Below, in pieces: positions 16,892 through 25,817 of a DNA stretch of 64,000 nt. The stretch covers positions 5,428,761 to 5,492,760 of the forward strand of contig RPFO01000213.1 of assembly GCA_009746045.1 (NCBI GenBank). Reading direction: 5' to 3'. Numbering within the stretch: the stretch's first letter is position 1; each line of letters opens with the position of its first letter. The notes beneath the pieces are model-generated. The model did no database searches and was not told the origin of the DNA. It saw nothing but the letters and a program-made list of their open reading frames with translations. The stretch comes from Mesostigma viride (Eukaryota; Streptophyta; Mesostigmatophyceae; Mesostigmatales; Mesostigmataceae). Position numbers and translations under genes: made by a program.

Positions 16892-16951
16892 GGCGCGTTT
16901 CGCGGTCTCGTTAAAAAATATCCGTTCTAGACACCGGACGGCGGCTTCGAA

Positions 16952-17428
16952 ATGGACGGGGCCGTGGAATTGGAAGAGTGGCGCAACAAGATGCGTTCCA
17001 TGACGTCCGAATTCATCGAGGTGGACGACGCGTTGAAGACGACGTCCAAAGACCTCGCTCCTCTGCGTAAGCGCAAGAAGGCGTTGCAGGAGGACATCCT
17101 GGCGTCCATGATCCGAGCCGGTGTGGACGCGTGCAATATCACCGGGAGGGACGACAAGCTCTTGGTGAAGACCAGGAAGAAGAAGACGCCGCTGAAGGAC
17201 GTCCTCCCCGACCGCCTTCTTCAGTTCTTCGGCGGAGACGGGGAGAAGGCCGAAGCGTGCATGCGCGTCATCATGGAACCTCACGTGGAGGAGGTCAAGG
17301 CGCTGGCCCGCGTGTCCAAACGCAAGCGCAAGGCCGCGGAGTCGGCCGAAGAAGAAGAACCTCCTGCCCCCGAAGAGGAGGACAACCCCGTCGAGGACGA
17401 GGAAGAGGAAGAAGAGGACGACTCGTAG
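16952..17428 (+). CDS. Coiled-coil protein with acidic tail (DUF5760-like)
   Basis: 158 aa. A charged N-terminal coiled coil (LKTTSKDLAPLRKRKKALQE), then DILASMIRAGVDACNITGRD, DKLLVKTRKKKTPLKDVLPD and RLLQFF, followed by a Lys/Arg cluster and an Asp/Glu tail of about 40 residues. The order coiled coil, i-l-x-x-m-x-x-x-g-i-d-x-c-n, k-l-x-v-k-x-x-k-k-k-x-p-l matches a small giant-virus family I recall as DUF5760 (not searched). Function unknown; the acidic tail suggests binding to basic proteins or chromatin. Confidence 0.65.
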   Translation: MDGAVELEEWRNKMRSMTSEFIEVDDALKTTSKDLAPLRKRKKALQEDILASMIRAGVDACNITGRDDKLLVKTRKKKTPLKDVLPDRLLQFFGGDGEKAEACMRVIMEPHVEEVKALARVSKRKRKAAESAEEEEPPAPEEEDNPVEDEEEEEEDDS

Positions 17429-17643
17429 AAAGCGTTCTCCTTGCGCATGTCGCTCACGAAAAAATGGATCCCGGACTCCGGCTTGTTGTAGAAACTCCCA
17501 TACGCGTCGATCCACTCCCCGGACCAGGGAAGGACGGCGATGTTGTTGTGTACCGGATGACAATAACTCATGACGAATGATTCTTTATGGATATGATAAT
17601 AAAAATCTCGCTCGTTCAATGACTTGTGTTTAAAAACTCTGGC

Positions 17644-18554
17644 ATGTGTACACGCACGACCATGGACTGCGCCGATTGCTCGCGGGTCGTCCAAGTGTCG
17701 TCGGACGATCTGCAATGTCACCTGTGCATGGGCGTGCTATCGAACCCGGTAGTGGTAGAATGCAGGACGCGGACAGAGGGCGGCAAGTGCGAGGCGGTCG
17801 TATGTCACAAGCCGTGCTTCAGCGAGCTCGTTTCGAGGCAGAAACGCCGCGGAGGAATCGTGGCCCCGGTCACGGGCAAGTGCATTCTGTGCAGGGCTCC
17901 GTGGCATCGGTACAAGTATCAGCACCTAATCACGTTAGGACGCATCACGGCTTTGGTACGTCGAAAGTGCATCAACTGGGAACGGGGATGCACGTTCGAG
18001 GGTTCCTCTGATGATGTGTTGAAGCACAGGGCCGGGGGCGGGTGTCCGCAAGAGAAAATCGACTGCCCGAACCGCTGTCACGGATGCACTGCCTCGTTCC
18101 TCCGCAAGGACCTGGTGGACCACAAGCTCGCGTGCGAGCACTTCCCCTGCCGCTTCTTCCTCGACGGGGACGGCTGCAAACACGTGGGGAAATACACGGA
18201 CCTCGTTTTGCACGAGACGACCTGCTCCTTCGCGACCCTATCCTGTCGCGCGCTGATCAACTGCGGCCGGGTGCAGCACGGGATATGGTCGAACGTGAAC
18301 GATAACAACTCGATGCGGTGGGACCTCTGCGAGGCAGGGAAGGACTACCACGTCTTGCCCGAGGACGAGGAAGGGGGGACGACGAGGAAGACGGGGAGGA
18401 CGAGGACGAGGAAGAGGGAGAGGAAGAGGAAACCGAGGGCGAGAGTTCGGCCGCGAACAACTCCCGGTCTCTCGGCAGCGCCGCACTTATCGTGAACAGG
18501 TCGGACATCCCCGCTCGCTCGTTTATATCCATCGAGAACGTGTCGCTCCATTGA
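17644..18554 (+). CDS. RING/TRAF-type zinc-finger protein, frame broken once
   Basis: Starts at the ATG at 17644. A RING-like region (CHLCMGVLSNPVVVEC, then CHKPCF, then CILCRAPW) is followed by TRAF-type zinc fingers (CINWERGCTFEG, CPNRCHGCTASF, CEHFPCRFF, HETTCSF), the architecture of SINA/TRAF-like E3 ubiquitin ligases. At the G6 run 18370-18375 the frame slips by one base; the continuing frame gives an Asp/Glu tail and ends SFISIENVSLH at 18554, while the unshifted frame becomes Arg-rich. Likely role: modulating host ubiquitin signalling or protein turnover (inference from the domain). A second protein of this class is at 20920-22148. Confidence 0.65.
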
Positions 18555-18606
18555 AGAGCCGCGTCACCTCGCCGATAAAACAAATGGGGACGTGTGATGA
18601 GTGAAG

Positions 18607-19309
18607 ATGTCTTCCACGACGTCGACTCTGCTTCCCGGGAACTCGACGGTGGTGGGAGATCTGGAAGTGAAGGGGAAAATCACAGCGGATTACGTGTACT
18701 CGCGCCACGGGTTCCAGATTTCCGAGCATCCCGTGTGGGATGACATGCGGACGCCGCTGTCCGAAGTGACCGTGCAGGGCGACAACCCCCCACGAACGTT
18801 TTGGTCACCAACCTCGGCGGCGGGGCCAACACCGCCAAGCTCCAGGTTGTCGAGTTTGGAAGCTCCAACCCGCAGCCAAAGGAGATTTCATCCACATACA
18901 GACTCCTCACGCGTGGAAAGAGGGCACGGATCTAAAGCCTCATGTTCACATCATGAAATCCGGCACGGCGACTGGCAACGTAAAGTTCGGGCTCGAGTAT
19001 TCGTGGGCGAACGTCGGAGATCCGTTCCCCACACCGACGACCGTGTATCTCTGCAATTCTACCAGTCTCACTGCTGCAGATCAATACAAGCATCTCATAT
19101 GTAGTCGCACGACGCCTCTGGGAACAGACTCGTGCGTAATATCCGGTGCGGGAAAGAGGGACTCGTCCATGTTAATGATGCGTCTGTTTCGGAACTATAA
19201 CGACGTGGATGACACGCTACAAGAGCCGGTGTGGGCTCTGGAATTCGACATTCACTATCAAGTGGACACCTTTGGCAGCTGGTACGAGTATCCTCCCCCC
19301 GGCGTTTAA
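18607..19309 (+). pseudogene. Phage/virus-type structural protein, frame broken twice
   Basis: Begins MSSTTSTLLPGNSTVVGDLE with VYSRHGFQISEHPVWDDMRT, then breaks near the C6 run at 18786-18791, continues in a second frame (KLQVVEFGSSNPQPKEI), breaks again near 18880, and continues IHIQTPHAWKEGTDLKPHVH, FGLEYSWANVGD, MLMMRLFRNYND, LEFDIHYQVDTFGSW to 19309. The W-DLR/PL, PHawKEGTdlkPHvHw, w-LeYtWaniG and leFDfHYeiDt blocks are a domain I recognise from many phage and aquatic-virus structural or fibre-associated proteins. Both breaks act as single missing bases. It forms a cassette with the LamG protein that follows. Confidence 0.65.
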
Positions 19310-19341
19310 AAATATTCAGTTGGATTTAGTAGGTCGGAGTA

Positions 19342-20298
19342 ATGTCTGGAAGCGCTAGGTGCAAATCCATAGAGATCAATTCCGTGACGGGAAACGATTA
19401 CGTCCTTTCTGCGGAAGATGGCGCCTTCCGCATCGTCTCCAAAGACCCCGCAACGTCCTTGGAGACCGCCATCGTCACGACGAGCGCGGAAGGAGCCACA
19501 ACCATCCTTGGAAGTCTAACGGTCACGAACGGGTTCGCGATATACGGTCACGAACTCAACGACCTACAGGATTGGACGAACTGGACGCCGGCTCTTGCGT
19601 CTCTGTATACGCGTAATGTAACGATTCGAACCGCTAAGTTCATGGTAATAAACAAGCTCGTGACCCTTCAATTGGATGCAGATGTCCACGTAGGCCCTCT
19701 AGCGAACTGGCGTTTCGAGAACAGCGCGGCGGACGACGGACCGAACGCGTACACGGGCAGTTTGCGAGGGTCGAGCACGTACGATAGCACCGTATTTAAC
19801 GTAGGCTCGAGGTCTCTCAAGGTCTCGGACAGCACGGGGGGGTTCGACATCGATCACGCGGCTCTAAAGACGGTTCTTGCGTCCGACTTCTCGATATCGT
19901 GCAGGTTCTATACGAGCGACAACACCACACAGAACCAAGTCCTTTTGTCGGTCGGGAACTTGACGTTCCATTTAGTGTACAATTACAACGGAAACGGGAA
20001 GCTGTGTCTGTTTGATAGAGGAAACGACGTGACGTTCACGTCCGCCACGTGGACGCCGGTTTCCAGCAAATGGTATCACGTGATTGTCACTCGACAGAAC
20101 GGGCTCGTTTCGATGTACGCCGCCCTTACAGCGACGGAATGGGCGTCGTTCACGTCCCTGGCGGTGTCCACCAACCCAGGAGTGTCGGTCCAGGTACCCA
20201 CTGGGACGTTGCGCATTGGTCAGAGAAGCGGGACGAGCGAATACATGAACGGGTATATTGACGATTTCGCGATCTACGAGTCCGCACTGAACGAATAG
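19342..20298 (+). CDS. LamG-domain fibre-like protein
   Basis: 318 aa, intact. The N-terminal ~100 residues form a beta-rich repeat (SVTGNDYVLSAEDGAFRIV, then TTSAEGATTILGSLTVTNG), like tail-fibre or virion-anchor segments. Residues about 118-315 are a concanavalin-like LamG_3 domain: ANWRFENSAADDGPN, FSISCRFYTSD, WYHVIVTRQNGLVSMY, GTLRIGQRSGTSEYMNGYID and DDFAIYESALNE are its standard strands. Such domains bind carbohydrates or form adhesive spikes. No signal peptide. Thirty-two bases after the preceding structural gene, so probably co-regulated; likely an attachment component of a virion. Confidence 0.75.
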   Translation: MSGSARCKSIEINSVTGNDYVLSAEDGAFRIVSKDPATSLETAIVTTSAEGATTILGSLTVTNGFAIYGHELNDLQDWTNWTPALASLYTRNVTIRTAKFMVINKLVTLQLDADVHVGPLANWRFENSAADDGPNAYTGSLRGSSTYDSTVFNVGSRSLKVSDSTGGFDIDHAALKTVLASDFSISCRFYTSDNTTQNQVLLSVGNLTFHLVYNYNGNGKLCLFDRGNDVTFTSATWTPVSSKWYHVIVTRQNGLVSMYAALTATEWASFTSLAVSTNPGVSVQVPTGTLRIGQRSGTSEYMNGYIDDFAIYESALNE

Positions 20299-20337
20299 TG
20301 ATATAGATCACGTCATAGATAGTAGAATAAGAACGCG

Positions 20338-20430
20338 ATGGAAGAGTCTATTGAAAAACTCGAAAATTTGATTAACACATACGACGGAGAAGCGTTCCGC
20401 GCACTATTCTCTCCTGAATCGGATAGATGA
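20338..20430 (+). CDS. 30-codon frame at the end of the virus-like block (possibly truncated gene)
   Basis: ATG at 20338, TGA at 20428-20430: MEESIEKLENLINTYDGEAF is strongly helical and charged, unlike random sequence. It follows the LamG gene by 39 bases. It may be a micro-protein or the 5' stub of a gene cut off at the edge of the block, since gene-poor DNA starts just after. Confidence 0.3.
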   Translation: MEESIEKLENLINTYDGEAFRALFSPESDR

Positions 20431-20919
20431 GACTAGATCTGGTGATCCCGATATATATATCCGCGACCGAGTATTACGGGCGCCCGTAATACTAACCCTG
20501 GAACCTAAAAACCGCCGGGACCCACGGGGGCCCCGCGGTGGTCCACGGGATTCCGCGTGCCGCGTCCGTTCCGTACTGGCCGTACCCGTCCGTGCCCGTC
20601 CGTACTCGTCCGTACCCGTCCGTTCCGTAACCGTCGGATCTCGTACTACACATTCGGCTGGCTACCCTCGGGCTTTGTGGCTGCCACGTGGCCTGTTCCT
20701 AACTACAGATACTTAAATATACTATGGCACTTAGATATTTTTTACGTTTGGGCCAGAACATTCACATCTTTTCCAAGTCATTAAAAAACATCGTTGTGTT
20801 ATGCTGGCATTCGCATATCTACTGGCCTAATTCTGGCAAACATCTACATCCTATGCTGGCATCCTATCTCCAACAGCCTAGTGCTGAAAACACCCACATC
20901 TTATGCTGGCATCCTGCAC
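20431..20919. other. No gene; palindrome and short repeats
   Basis: A perfect 22-bp palindrome spans 20471-20492, built on TATTACGGGC. From about 20560 to 20630 the text is a run of CCGTCCGTAC-type repeats, and from 20800 to 20910 ATGCTGGCATCC recurs three to four times. I see no gene. Confidence 0.5.
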
Positions 20920-22148
20920 CTACACTATCCTTGCAGACTGGGGGCCCTGTGACACCTCAAGGACTGGGAATGAGGCGTTTTGTATCTCGCTATCTGTTGG
21001 GAATGCCTGGCCTCCATCAGGCAGCGAGCTGGCACACGGGAGCTGCCCCACGCGGTCCAACTCCTTCACCACCAGCCGCTCCATTACATTGTCCATCTCC
21101 TCAGCCGTAAAGCCGAGGAGCATCCTCAAGTCCTCCCTGGCGCCGTGGCCTTCCTTCATCAGGCGCTCCTTCACAGCATCTGCCTGCTTGGCCTTCTCCT
21201 TCAGCTCCAGCACAGCGCAGGCCTCGTGGTAGTAGGCGCACCTCTTCATGTGAGCCTCCACGTCCGCCTTCCTGCCAGTGTAAGAACAGCCGGTCTTGGA
21301 CTTGGAGCCGTCCTGCCTCTTGATATCGACGGAGAAACCGCACTCGAAGCGGTTCTTCTCGCAGGTGGCGAAGTGCTCGTCGACGTCCTCCCTGTGAAGG
21401 AACATTCCGCAGCCGTAGTCGCAGAAGCCGTAGGGGAGGGAGGCCACCAGCTCGTTGAGGGCGTGGTCCATCTGGTAGAACTTGTGGTAGTGCGTGAGGA
21501 CTTCGCAGCTGCACATGGGGCACTTCATGTTGGTGGTCTTGCCGTTCGGCTTGGTGAGATGGAACGCCTTCATCTTCTCCACGCACTCGGGGCACATCAC
21601 GCAGTTGCACTCGTGGATGTGGGGATGGTCGATGAGGGCGACGAGCCTCGCGTACTTCCCCGTCTTGCTGGGGGCCAGGCAGAAGGGGCACTGCGGCAAC
21701 TTGATAACGACTGCGTTTTTGACGTTGCAGGACAGCCCTTCGTATTTCTCCTGCCAAGAGCGTTCGCGGATGCCGGCGGGAGTGGAGACCTTCTGCCTCA
21801 TAGGCATCTCCTTCAGCCGTTTGGCGTCACGGCTTTCTTCTGCAAGCAAAACAAAAAAGCAAAAAAAAAAAAAAACGCAAGCATTGAAAAAAAAAAACAA
21901 ATTTATAAGCCACGGAAAACCACACAAGGAGTGAGCTTTTTGGGGCAAAACCACTTGCAAACGACAGCTCTCCACGGGAAAGGGCGGAAAAGGACAGGAA
22001 AAGGAACATTACCCGTCTCTTGCTCCTGCTCAGCGTCGTATGGCCTGTCGCGAGTTCCTTCCCTTGGAAGTGGGCGAGGCACAGGCCTCATTCCCCCCCT
22101 CACGCCCTGGCTACCATGAGAGTTAGAAGCGAATCCAGTCCTAGGCAT
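20920..22148 (-). CDS. RING/TRAF-type zinc-finger protein, two exons
   Basis: Exon 1 22148-22013 and exon 2 21839-20920 on the minus strand, 351 aa. The intron (21840-22012, 173 nt) starts GTAATG and ends in a T-rich tract and GCAG; one leftover base plus two restores the codon. RING-like part: CPFCLAPSKTG, HECNCVMCPECVEKM, MKCPMCS. TRAF-type fingers follow: GFCDYGCGMFLHREDVDEHF, TCEKNRFEC, TGCSYTGRKADVEAHMKRC. The C-terminal ~90 residues are a charged helix (VLELKEKAKQADAVKERLMK). This is a probable E3 ubiquitin ligase of the same class as the gene at 17644. The unspliced frame would begin in a poly-Phe stretch encoded by the intron's T-tract, which is not believable as protein. Confidence 0.72.
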
Positions 22149-22448
22149 CGTGTTCTGAGAGATGTAGTGAGCTTTCTTGGCTATGGCGGTGTGTAGTGGT
22201 GAGTGCTCGTGGAGGCGTGGTGGTTGGGCACATATACACTTCGAAGACCCTTCTCCGCCTCAAAGTTTTTGGGCGATTTGTGACCGTGCGATTGGCCTGA
22301 ACAGGCGTTTTGCAGGAGATTTCCCGTGAGACAGCACGCCGTACAGGGGATCACGCCAAAAAATCCGCTGGAAGATCTCGGGATCTCCGTTTTCTCGTGC
22401 CGCGGCTCGGGACTGACAAGTTGGCGTGGCGGTTACTTCACGATTTTA

Positions 22449-22571
22449 GCGTGGCGTGCCGCGGGAAACGGCCGTTACGTACCGGTCCAGCGTGGCGTGC
22501 CGCGGGAAACGGCGGTTACATGCCAGTCCAGCGTGGCGTGCCGCGGGAAAGGCGGTTTCGTATCAGATTAC
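22449..22571. repeat. Three 41-bp direct repeats in promoter
   Basis: Units start at 22449, 22490 and 22531, each beginning GCGTGGCGTGCCGCGGGAAA. They lie about 130 bases upstream of the TATA box for the 22797 gene, in the spacer it shares with the divergent RING/TRAF gene. Confidence 0.75.
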
Positions 22572-22694
22572 CCGTGGATTCACGCGGCCCGCGGCCTTCA
22601 CCGCGTGGATTTCCACGGCCGTTTTGCCGTTACCAGCCTGTCACAGCGGCGACCACAGGATTTTTCACAAGTCCCATGCGTCATCCACGGGGAA

Positions 22695-22703
22695 GGTATA
22701 AAA
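22695..22703 (+). promoter_or_regulatory. TATA box GGTATAAAA
   Basis: About 100 bases before the ATG at 22797; same form as the boxes at 11814, 12140 and 14359, linking this segment to the upstream virus-like block. Confidence 0.65.
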
Positions 22704-22796
22704 CACTTCCCCCTTTGCATCCAAGGGCATTCTGCAAGCCAAACCGCCATAGCCAAAAAGCTCTCAGCAAAACCAACCCCTTAGCACCAAAACACA

Positions 22797-25273
22797 ATGG
22801 CCCGCACTAAGCGTTTCCCAGTCCGTGCTTACCCAGGCAATGGGGTCAAAGTCCACGATATGACAGACAAGCTCCACGACGCTTTTGATGCAGCTCTCGC
22901 AAAAAGGAACAAGGAAAACAAGCCAGTCGCAGAAGTGCTGTCCATTTGCATTTGTTGCGATACCTTGCTCCCCATTGACAAGTTTCGCAAGGTCCCCGAG
23001 GATATCGGTGGCTACCACACGGAATGCATCCTCTGCGAGCACAAGCTCGAGGTAAACTTCCTTTCCTTGCGTTTTTTGCTGACTTTGGCTGCATTTTTGC
23101 ACTCCTCCTGTGGATTCTAACAAGACGCACTGCCCCTTGTCATTTTTTGTGCTGCCCGCCCCACTTTGCAGAACAACGAGATCGACAGTGAACAGCCATA
23201 CGGCGTATAATACGCCGTATGGCGCGTATTATACGCCATACGCAAGATTTCCGTATGGGTATGGGAAAAAAAATACGCACTGCGTATGGTTTGCGTATTT
23301 TTTGCGTATTGCGTATTTTTTTGCGTATTTTTTGCGTATTTTTGCGTACGAAGTAGCTTCTGGCATCATTTTGGACGGCACGTGGAGCCGGAACTAGACT
23401 GTATCTAGGCGACCTGGAACTCCGCGACAAATAAACGACATGCAGGTGCCAAGCTGGCCGTGCATGTACGACTGTACGTGCATTGCTGCAGATTGCTGCG
23501 TGTCGGACTAGGGTCTAGGAGACGAAGGACGAGGAAATTAGGTGACGAAGTTATGTTGTCTGCCAACAAGGGCGCGCATCTGGCACCTAACATTTAATCG
23601 TAGCACAATTGACATCCAGGCACCATGGCTAGCGACGGTGATGGTGTGGGTCTATGGAACACGATGATGACTGGGCCGACGAGATGCAGGCCGTATTCGA
23701 GACTGTCTGGACACACATCGTGAAAGAACAGACTCTCAACAAGAAAGGGCAGCCGACAGGTAACTACAAGCTAAGTGACGTGCACACTTTTGGATGCAGA
23801 ATTCTCGGGTTCTACCACCCGAGCAAGGCTAGCACCCGCCATATCATGGGCGCTACGTACGCGAAGGAGGCAAGAGTGAGCGAGTGCAAGAGGCCGCCGG
23901 AGGCATTACGTCGCAGGCTGCGGGGTATTTGGTGTGACTCGCGATGCACATAAATGCCTTATTTAGCCATGCAGGCTGCTGCTAGCCAGCCACCGTACCA
24001 TATGTGTTAATGGTTTAGGGAAGCTGGGTCGGGTTGCTGGCATGCATGGTATCCTGCACGCTAGCCACATTGTTGGCAGCCCGTATGGATTCTTGCTTCA
24101 TGTAGATCAATATTGCATGGTGGCCTACCACGAGTAGGCAAGATGTCTGTTTCTGGCACAATGTCTTATTACTTTTGGCAAGTTGGCCGACTGACCGTGT
24201 GCTATTTACAGACATTATTAATAACAACAGATGTACAATGCTTGTATTTGTAGGCATGCAGCGACGGCAACGGCAATATTATGTGATGATGTGTTAAATA
24301 AAGGCAAGTGGTGTTGCAAGAACACAAAAAAAACATGCCTGATTGGTCAGAATGTTGAAGAACCCCCTGAACCATGCAAAAAACAGCATTTTCAAGAGTC
24401 CCCGTATGGTTTGCGTATTATACCCCGTATGGCGTATTATACACCATACACAAGGGCCCCGTATGGCTGCGTATTGCGTATGGCTGTACACTGGAGATCG
24501 ACCACAAGCCGATTTTCCCCCCCGAGTGCCCAGAGTGCGGGGATGAGACCGCTCCGTGGGCTTTCTTCCCCAACGCCAACTGGAAGCGCGAGCTCTGCGT
24601 CAATTGCTTCTTCTCCAAGGAGGAGAACGTCTTCACTGCTCCGAACATCCCCAGGCCCGTGGACCCCTGCGAGTCCGACCCTCGCTACAACATGCCACTC
24701 AAGTGGCAAGTGAGGAAGGCGGACAGGGACGAGAGGAGGAAGGCGATCCAGGAGGAGGCACGCAGGCGCCTCCAGGAAATCCAGGACGAGTCTGACGCTG
24801 AGGAGGGGGCCCTCGAGTCTGAGAAGGACGAGGACGACGAGGAGCCGTTGGACGACGCGGAGGACCCGTGGTACCAGTTCAAGCGGGATCCCGAGGAGGA
24901 GGAGGAGGAGGAGCAGCAGGAGCAGGAGGAGGAGGAGCAGCCCCAGGAGGCTGTGGTCAAGGAGGAGGAGGATGAGGAGGAGGAGGAGGAGCCCAAGTTC
25001 CTCAGGGGCAACACCTGCAGGAGGATGAAGACCACGCCTTCCAAGATGGCCCCCAAGGTCATCGAGGTGGAGGATGACGATGACGACGTTGTGGAGGTCC
25101 CCAAGAGCGACTTCCTCAAGGGAAAGCGCCCTGCTGACTCCCCCCCCACCTCTGAGGAGCCAGTCGTGAAGAAGGAGAAGGTCTTCCGTGGTGCCAACCC
25201 CTCCCAGCGTTTTCGAGCTGGCCCGTCTGGCTCCAACCCCTCCATGAGGCCCTGCTCCATGAAGGGGGACTAA
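22797..25273 (+). CDS. Zinc-ribbon / acidic protein, second exon split by a hAT transposon
   Basis: Exon 1 is 22797-23051 (85 codons, phase 0), with CICCDTLLPIDKF and TECILCEHKLE as a zinc ribbon. The intron runs 23052-23171 (GTAAAC...GCAG). Exon 2 starts NNEID at 23172, is interrupted after 23185 by a transposon, and resumes at 24494-24501 with the duplicated target bases, reading IDHKPIFPPECPECGDE, LCVNCFFSKEEN, then long Glu/Asp-rich tracts, ending SNPSMRPCSMKGD. Without the element the protein is 346 aa. With it, expression needs splicing from 23052 to a downstream acceptor; the AG inside the duplicated GAGATCGA would restore phase 0. Two zinc ribbons plus an acidic tail suggest a transcription or chromatin regulator (inference). 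Confidence 0.65.
23186..24493. mobile_element. hAT-like non-autonomous transposon (1,308 bp)
   Basis: The left end CAGTGAACAGCCATACG and the right end, reverse-complemented, CAGTGTACAGCCATACG match at 16 of 17 bases. The 8-bp target duplication GAGATCGA lies at 23178-23185 and 24494-24501. An 8-bp duplication with CAGTG-type ends is the hAT signature. Subterminal CGTATTTTTTG and CCATACGGCGTATAATACG repeats occur near both ends. No transposase frame; the longest internal frame (23654-23953) is 99 codons and unrecognised. Confidence 0.85.
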
Positions 25274-25817
25274 AGACAAGTCCCTAAGACTTTGTCATTT
25301 GTGATGTACACTAGCACGCATGGTAGTCAGTATAGGACAAGTCCCGTGGGACCTTGTGCATTTTCATATATTTACTCATGATTTTATTGAAATAATAAAA
25401 GTTTCTTGCATGCAAACATTCACGAACAATGTGCTTATCAAGCCTTGCATGGATATATAATTTAATTACAATTTGGACAAGTACTTTGGCCTGTGCACTT
25501 AGGTAGCAGGCCCATACGCCTTAGTGTTTGGGACTTAGGCAATTTTCTCAAGTCCGGGACCACCGAATTCGGAGCCGCGCCTATACTGCACCGTACGACG
25601 CCAGAATATGGTACTTGCACCGTACGAATGCAGTATCACGCATCAGAATCGTATATAATGTACATTCTGGACTTGGAACGAATTGTAAGGGGGTGGCTGG
25701 CGGCCCACTTGGCAAATTATCGAATTTTGGGGGTGGTAAACATACAAAATAAATCAAAGGCGGCGTGCATGCGTGCAATGAATTAATTAATCAAGCAACG
25801 AGAAGAGAAGTGACACA

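Noticed and set aside
17281-17721. Minus-strand frame with a plausible start (MSYCHPVHNNIAVLPW)
   Set aside because: About 50 residues look protein-like outside the plus gene, but the rest is a poly-Ser antisense of an acidic tail and no promoter is seen; left unannotated.
3197-19309. Programmed -1 ribosomal frameshifting as explanation of the frame breaks
   Set aside because: The shift direction would fit, but the sites checked do not show a proper X XXY YYZ slippery heptamer in the zero frame, and one break goes the other way.
20980-22119. 379-codon plus-strand frame
   Set aside because: Antisense shadow of the RING/TRAF gene, passes through its intron tract.
23654-23953. Possible transposase in the 1.3-kb hAT element
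   Set aside because: Only 99 codons, with no DDE or hAT dimerisation motif visible.
24437-25279. 280-codon minus-strand frame, Leu-rich
   Set aside because: Poly-Leu comes from the antisense of Glu codons of the real acidic protein.
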